Of a stretch of 64,000 nucleotides of DNA, positions 58,340-64,000 are shown piece by piece. The stretch's first letter is position 1. Each line of letters opens with the position of its first letter. Both the position numbers and the translations under genes were made by a program. The notes under the pieces were generated by a model. It ran no database searches. It saw nothing but the letters and a program-made list of their open reading frames with translations, and had not been told where the DNA came from. Location of the stretch: positions 111,786,549 through 111,850,548 of the forward strand of contig CM043953.1 in NCBI GenBank assembly GCA_014529385.2, in the 5' to 3' direction. This DNA comes from Adiantum capillus-veneris (taxonomy: Eukaryota; Streptophyta; Polypodiopsida; Polypodiales; Pteridaceae).

Positions 58340-60220
58340 AACTTAGACTTCTGTGAAGATTATGTTTATGGTAAACAAAAGAGGGTAATCAAGAAATCAA
58401 AGAAAAAATAAAAAACTTGAGTTGGTTCATTCTGATGTTTGGGGTCCTGCAAGTACACCATCACTTGGTGGCTCATTGTACTATGTAACATTCATAGACG
58501 ATGCGACTAGAAAAACATGGGTTTATGTAATGAAGAATAAATCCGACGTGTTTTCCATATTTCAAAGGTGGAAAGCCTTTGTGGAGAATGAAACAGCTAC
58601 TAAGGTTAAATGCCTCAGATCCGACAATGGAGGCAAATATTGCATCCAAGCTTTTGAAAGCTTTTGTGCTAGCAATGGCATTTAAAGGCAAAAGAAAACC
58701 CCAAGGACACCTCAACACAATGGGATTTCGGAAAGGATGAACAGGACAATCATGGAGCAAGCGCGAAGCATGTGGCTATATGCAGGCTTACCTCTTGAGC
58801 TTTGGGCGGAAGCAGTAAGTACATCTGTGTATTTGATCAATCGGTCACCATCAACGGCATTGGATGGGGGAGTTCTAACGGAGGCATGGACAGGTAAACC
58901 GGTGAATTATTCATTTATCAAAGTGTTTGGGTGTGAGGGTTTCATGCACATAGATAGAATCCTAAGATCAAACCTAGATGCAAAGTCCAAAAAGTGTTTC
59001 TTCATTGGCTATGGAGAAGGTGACTTTGGGTATCGCCTATGGAATCCTGAAGATGATAAAAGCTTTAGGAGTAGGGATGTAATCTTTAACGAACAAAATA
59101 TGTACAAAGACTACTTGAAAAGAAAACAAACAAAAGAAACATGTATGAGTACATAGAGCTTGAGGATGGTGAAGACTCAAGGAGTACAAACAATGACAAC
59201 GTACAACAACGTCAACCAAATGAAGAACCTCAACCTATTACCCAAATATCTACAAGAGCAAGTAGACCTCTAGAAAGGTTTATTCCTTTCTTCAACCATC
59301 TCTTGATCCCAGATTCTGGAGAGCCGGAATCATACGAGGAAGCTATGCAACACAAATCTAAAGAAGAAGGGATAAAGAGCATGCAAGTGGAGATGGACTC
59401 ATTACATCGCAACCAAACATGGGAGTTGGTTGAGTTGCCTAAAGGTAAGTGGGCACTTTAGAACAACTGGGTGTATAAGCTGAAGGAAGAAGAAGGTGGG
59501 AAGAAAAGGTACAAGTCTAGGCTTGTGGTAAAAGGGTTTTCTCAAAAGAAAGGTATTGACTTCAATGAAATATTTTCTCATGTTGTAAAAATGAACTCAA
59601 TTAGTCTTGTCTTAAGCCTTGTGGCTGCTCATGATCTAAATCTTGAGCAAATCGATGTAAATACAACATTCCCTCACGGTGACTTAGAGGAGGAAATTTA
59701 CATGCTTCAACCAAAGGGGTATGACGTAAAAGGTAAGGAGAAAATGGTCTGCAAATTAAAGAAGAGCTTGTATGGTTTAAAGCAAGCATCAAGACAATGG
59801 TACTTGAAGTTTGATCGATGGATGCTTGATCATGGATTCAGAGTGTGCAGCTCAGATCATTGCGTCTACACAAAGAATTTGGGAGATGGGAAGTGCATCA
59901 TCCTAATGTTGTATGTTGATGACATGCTAATTGCGAGTGCTAACATGTAGGGCATCAAAGACCTAAAAGAAGAGTTGTCTAAATATTTCTCAATGAAAGA
60001 TAGATTTAGGTGCTACAAAGAGGATCCTTGGAATGAAGATATCAAGGGAAAGGACAAAGAAGACAATAAAACTATCTCAAGAGGATTGCATTAAGAAGGT
60101 ACTAGAAAGGTTTGGAATGCAAAATGCAAAAACGGTGTCTATACCTTTGGCTGGTCACTTTAAACTAACCAAGGATATGTGTTCAAAGACACAAGAGGAG
60201 ATAGCATATATGAATAAAAA
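58340..60220 (+). pseudogene. Copia integrase-RT fragment, different family
   Basis: Plus strand. End of the integrase zinc finger (LDFCEDYVYGKQKR, about 58345), core FIDDATRKTWVY, RSDNGGKY, then a decayed PQHNGISERMNR, VFGCEGFMH and KKCFFIGYGEGDFGYRLW. After a frame change near 59145 come an acidic linker, NNWVYKLKEEEGG and KSRLVVKGFSQKKGIDFNE, then LYGLKQASRQWY and YVDDMLIASA (about 59905). The RT fades out near 60220 and RNase H is absent. Stops (58682, 59458, 59948) and frameshifts kill it. It differs in sequence from the 16206 family. The minus-strand copia LTR abuts its broken 5' end. Confidence 0.9.
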
Positions 60221-60730
60221 CACCATTTTAGATAATTTGGGAAAATCCCGTTTCCCAAATTCTAAATGTGTATGCTAGGATTGTGTTATTTAATGATTTC
60301 TAAGCTCTAGTTGCCTTTAATTTAGATAAATTATCATGATTGTATGAGTCTATTTTAATTTCTCTACTATAAAATTTAAGAATAAATCTCCAATATAGTT
60401 TTTGGAAAGAGGATTTGTATGACATCAGTGCTTTTCAAAATTCAACAAATGCTTCTAGAAGTAGCTTCTCAAAAAATGAGGTGTCAAAAAAACCAATTGA
60501 TATGATTTTAAAGCAGCATATAGATTGATTACAGCAATTAAAAAAGATAATATGTAAAGGAAAATACTATTAAACACTCTTGTCATAATTTGGTGACCTT
60601 AATCCATGTATAACAAAATACTTGGTCATGGTTTTGTAGCATGCTATCAAGTTTTAACTACACGATAATTTAAACAACATTGAAACTAATATTTCACACT
60701 TAAAAAGTCAAAACAATACTATATAGTATC
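60221..60730. other. AT-rich non-coding stretch
   Basis: No coding frame or RNA gene is recognised. Confidence 0.4.
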
Positions 60731-61380
60731 CTATGGCTATAAGACCATGAGATGCCATCTATTGCACCTATGGCCTTAAGGCCATATGGTGCTCTTTGTA
60801 GACATGTCTATGACTTTAATATGTCTCTTTATGACCTCAAGGCCATAGGGTTAGGATTGTTAGAGCTAGTTCCAACGTATGAAGAGATCCAGTCCTTCAA
60901 AGCCATATGGGACTTTATTTATGTGCCACCCTATGTACCTAAGGCTATAGGTTGTCTTAAGGCCACAAGATGTTGTTTATGCTAATAAGAAACCCTTCTA
61001 TGCTCTATGTTGGCACTCTATGTCCCCAGGCGCACAAGGTGTGCCTCATATGCTAGTTAAAAACCCTTTATTCTATATGTTGTCACCATATGGCCTTAGA
61101 CCATAGGGTGCCCTCTGTGCTAGTAAGAAATCCTATATACTCTGTATTTGCACCCTATGGACCTAGGGCAACAAGGTACCCTCTATGCTAGTAAGAAATC
61201 CTTTACGCTCAATATGGAGACCATATGGCCCCAAAGCCATAGGATATCCTCTATGGTAGTGAGAAAAACCCTCTATGATCTATGTTCACAAACAATTAAA
61301 AAATCTAAACAATACTATAGAGTATCCTATGTCCCTAAGACCATAAGATGTCATCTATTGCACCTATAATTCCATTTGGT
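60731..61380. repeat. Degenerate palindromic tandem array, about 68-bp unit
   Basis: Units of the form CACCCTATGGCCTTAGGCCATAGGGTG ... GCTAGTAAGAAATCCT are clearest between 61010 and 61285 (starts near 61010, 61083, 61150 and 61218). The copy at 60769-60786 holds the perfect palindrome TATGGCCTTAAGGCCATA. A 70-bp flank (AATACTATA-x-AGTATCCTATG) is duplicated at 60711 and 61310. A stray unit lies near 62991. Confidence 0.7.
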
Positions 61381-62085
61381 ATTTTATTTAACTATACAAA
61401 GTTAGATGAGGCACTTACTTAGATAAACTATCATAATTCTAACTTTGAAATTATTTCTTAACATAAAACTACAATATAAAAACTCCTAATATAAGTTTGT
61501 GCCAAAGAATCAATGTTAAGATGAAGATTTTTTAGATCAAGTATATGCTTTAAAACTTCACTCAAAGGTTTTAGAGATGGTGTCTCAAAAAAGGGAGGTG
61601 TTTAAAAACACCATTTGATGTGAATAATACGAATTGTATACATTGATTATGTCAAAATAGTATAAAGTATAAACATAAAGATTACCACCAACTTGACAGT
61701 TTCATAAAAATGATGGTCTTCATCGCATGTACAATAAAGTACTAACTAGAAAGAGTATGATATCTCCAAGATTGAGGGTGTTCAAAAAACATTGTTTTGT
61801 AACACTACCAAATGTCAAGAACATTTTGATTGTTTGGATCACTTAATAAAGACAATTAATAAGAAGAAAAAGTTAACAATACCATAGAAGCATCAAACAA
61901 TGAAACCAAAGAACTTGAATGAGAGAAGTCTCCTCACAATAGGATGCACTTCATTAAAAAAACAGTTTAAAGATGTTTCAAGGATGTTTCAAGATATTCC
62001 ACAACATTTCATCAAGTTTAAATTTTGAAAAGTACACATTGCCAAATACTTGGTAGATGCTATTCCGAATACTTAACTAGTGCAC
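61381..62085. other. AT-rich non-coding stretch
   Basis: Nothing recognised; possibly 3' flank of the HAD-type gene. Confidence 0.4.
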
Positions 62086-62869
62086 TTAAAATGGCCTCCT
62101 CTTGAGATTTTGAGTCCTTTGAGACATATAACATTGCATTACATAGTGAGTCTCAAGATCAGGATGGAACATTACAAAATTTCTTAAGGTATAGTCTCTC
62201 TTGTCTTTAGCATACAACCATCCACGTAACCATGGAACAATTTCATCTTTTAAAAAACTTTGAAGCAATTGAGTAGGTTGGTTCCAAAACTTTGGAAAAA
62301 TCATATAAGTTCCTTGCATATTCCACATCACTCGATATGGACTATCATCAAATATTATAGTGTTGCCCCCATCTAAATAATCAAATAGCTTCCATATGGT
62401 CGAAAGATTTTTTTGATAGGCTCTTTTGTAACCGATCATGAAATTTGAATTTTGGCAGTACCGGTTATCCAGAATCATCTTGAATTTGTGACTTTGTGAC
62501 TTTGTGTAGGAAAATAGGTCTTGATTATGTGTTGAGCTTTTTGTAAACGATGGCAGCTCCAAATCCAAACCTCAAAGAACTCAAAGCGAAATCTTAAGAA
62601 ATACTCTGCATCTGGACGCACCGCATACACCTCATTATTATCTTCTACAATGCACATGTACTTGGTCCAAGTTGGCCTTGATTGAAGCTCAAATGTTGCA
62701 AGAAGCACACCCTCTAAATCCAAGATAAGCGTTCTTTTGTCCTGTTTGAAAGATATTGATAGATAATGAAACCATTGCTCTTGGTTTGAATGTGATATTT
62801 GATGTAATATGAAAGGGAGCTCCTCTATTTTGTGATAATCTAATAGCAAACCATTTTTTCTTAGAAGCC
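62086..62869 (-). pseudogene. Second HAD/FCP1-like phosphatase domain, frameshifted exon
   Basis: Exon starting at 62869 after acceptor CATTTCAG. It reads LLRKNGLLLDY, then KRTLILDLEGVLLATF (HAD motif I; the second acidic position is Glu instead of the usual Asp), VRPDAEYFL and VWIWSCHRL. In another frame come NTIIFDDSPYRVMWN (motif III, about 62350), a GTYMIFPKFWN block and LRGWLYAKDKRDYTLRN, ending at 62086. The frame change coincides with a tandem 8-mer TTTGTGAC at 62485-62506; one unit fewer would put both halves in one frame. Members of this family dephosphorylate Ser/Thr in proteins such as the RNA polymerase II tail. The altered DxD and frameshift make activity doubtful. Confidence 0.8.
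62485..62506. repeat. 8-bp tandem duplication causing the frameshift
   Basis: TTTGTGAC twice, followed by TTTGTG, in the HAD-type exon. Confidence 0.75.
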
Positions 62870-63450
62870 CTGAAATGATTTAAGAAAAAAGTTAATATCG
62901 AGATCTTAAGTGTGTTGAAGACCTTAGGGACATAGGGTACTAATTTGTGGTTACACTTAGTAAGTCCTATGCAAGAACACATGCCAAACTATGACCCTAT
63001 GGCCTTAGATTCATAGGGTGTTGAGACCATAAAGTGAAATTCCCCCAAGGTTATAGAGCAAGATTTGACCTTATGAACATGTAGATTGTCCTTGATGGCA
63101 CAGTGAACTCAAATTTCAAAGCAAACAACTATAGACGCTTTTAAAAAAAAGAGCATTGGGCACATGAAACTCAGAAGTTACTTATAGTATTGAAAGACAA
63201 TTTAAAAAACTATTAATCATTTACATCTTCATATATCTTGAAACCCTAAGCACTCTAACAAAGTCTCTGAGTACATAAAGATCTTTGTAAATGACAAAAT
63301 GTTACAAAAAATTGCTCCATCATTTCTTGATATAGGGCTATTTGAGATCATACTGAATTTTTAGATGCTTTATATAATTCCTGGCTTCATGTACTTTGAT
63401 CACAAGCTCCTTGTATCCCAATTTTTAGGCAAGCATGATTGCTTCTGTAC
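62870..63450 (-). other. Intron of the tandem HAD-type gene, 581 bp
   Basis: Donor GAAAG/GTACAG at 63451/63450; acceptor TTTCAG/GGCTTC at 62870/62869; phase 1. The join gives SALK-GLLRKNG in frame. Otherwise non-coding; one copy of the CCTATGGCC palindrome motif lies near 62995. Confidence 0.75.
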
Positions 63451-64000
63451 CTTTCAAGGCTGATAATGATTTGATATTCTTTAAGACCCTTACTTTTTCT
63501 CGATCACGTGCTGAAAGTTTCTTGTCTTGACTTCGAGTGGACATTCCACTAGTGCTAGATGTTGTAACTTTCTCATCGTGAAGAGGACGAGAAACTTCTG
63601 GTAGCCTTCTTGTGGAGTAGCTTTTTCCTAGAAAAATTAGATTTCTCTCCTCCCATTCTGCAACAACCTTGTGTATATGGTTATAAAGCTCATGACCTTG
63701 AGCAATGGGTGCTTGTCCATATAAATGAGACCCTATAACTGTGCGAATGTCATTAACATGATTGAGAGCTTTGATATATGGTAGCAGCTCCCCAAGGAGG
63801 ATATTATCCTCCTCATCATCAACATTAAATGATGGTGGAAAAATACAATTCAATGTAGGATTCACACATCCCTTTAATGGTTCATCATCTACAAGAAGCA
63901 ATCTTCTTGCATCAAGCCCAAATTTTGATGATGCAATAGCCAACGGTTTGAAAAGTTCTTCTACTCCTGGATTATCTAAGCGAGTGATCCTTGATTCTAC
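63451..64000 (-). CDS. First HAD/FCP1-like phosphatase domain, partial exon
   Basis: Open from the right edge of the window (64000) to the donor at 63451. It reads ELFKPLAIASSKFGLDARR, then LLLVDDEPLKGCVNPTLNC (HAD motif III with paired Asp), IFPPSF, an acidic segment, LLGELLPYIKALNHVNDIR (the usual C-terminal helix) and a charged Ser-rich linker. Motif I lies outside the window. Without splicing, the frame stops at 63425. With splicing it leads into a second phosphatase domain, so the gene encodes tandem HAD domains. The class is FCP1/NLI-interacting-factor-like protein phosphatase; substrate unknown. Confidence 0.75.

Noticed and set aside
60731-61380. Possible CRISPR-like repeat-spacer array
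   Set aside because: Units are degenerate tandem repeats with no unique spacers, and the genome is a plant nucleus.

Overview
The window is repeat-dominated land-plant nuclear DNA. It has nested LTR retrotransposons, a decayed LINE, many microsatellites and only a few broken host genes, some with GT-AG introns. The PPR remnant (DVVSW / ALIAGY type), the low gene density and the copia/Ty3 complement suggest a seed-free vascular plant, most likely a fern. That assignment is inference.

Layout: 1-6.7 kb holds two minus-strand Ty3-like elements stacked head to tail. Each has a small paralogous pre-gag ORF preceded by an array of roughly 260-295-bp units, each unit centred on a palindrome. 8.3-11.8 kb is a decayed L1-type LINE. 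12-15 kb holds unknown degenerate ORFs, a 238-bp-arm inverted repeat and a CENH3-like histone H3 pseudogene. 16.2-21.4 kb is a structurally complete Ty1/copia element (227-bp LTRs, TSD TCTTT) that splits a minus-strand reading frame. 21.5-23 kb is repetitive. 23.2-26.8 kb holds Ty3 fragments. 28.1-31 kb is a plus-strand LTR and leader with no coding region, again carrying palindromes about 290 bp apart.

31.5-45.0 kb is one minus-strand class-3 lipase gene. Its intron has been swollen to 12.4 kb by a young Ty3 element of 11.25 kb (LTRs about 2.66 kb, about 1% diverged by eye). That element has two tandemly duplicated pre-gag ORFs and a second RNase H. The lipase has Gly in place of the catalytic Ser.

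45-53.9 kb is mainly microsatellite and tandem-repeat DNA with a PPR pseudogene. 53.9-58.3 kb is a truncated minus-strand copy of the same copia family, split by a 2,307-bp TG...CA insertion. 58.3-60.2 kb is a third copia fragment. 60.7-61.4 kb is a palindromic tandem array of about 68 bp. 62.1-64 kb is the 3' part of a minus-strand gene with two tandem HAD/FCP1-like phosphatase domains; the second domain is frameshifted by an 8-bp duplication.

The best candidate for something undescribed is the recurring leader architecture (PBS, then palindrome-centred units about 280 bp long, then a pre-gag ORF, then gag). The palindrome arms differ between families but stay self-complementary. All calls were made by eye; no similarity search was run.
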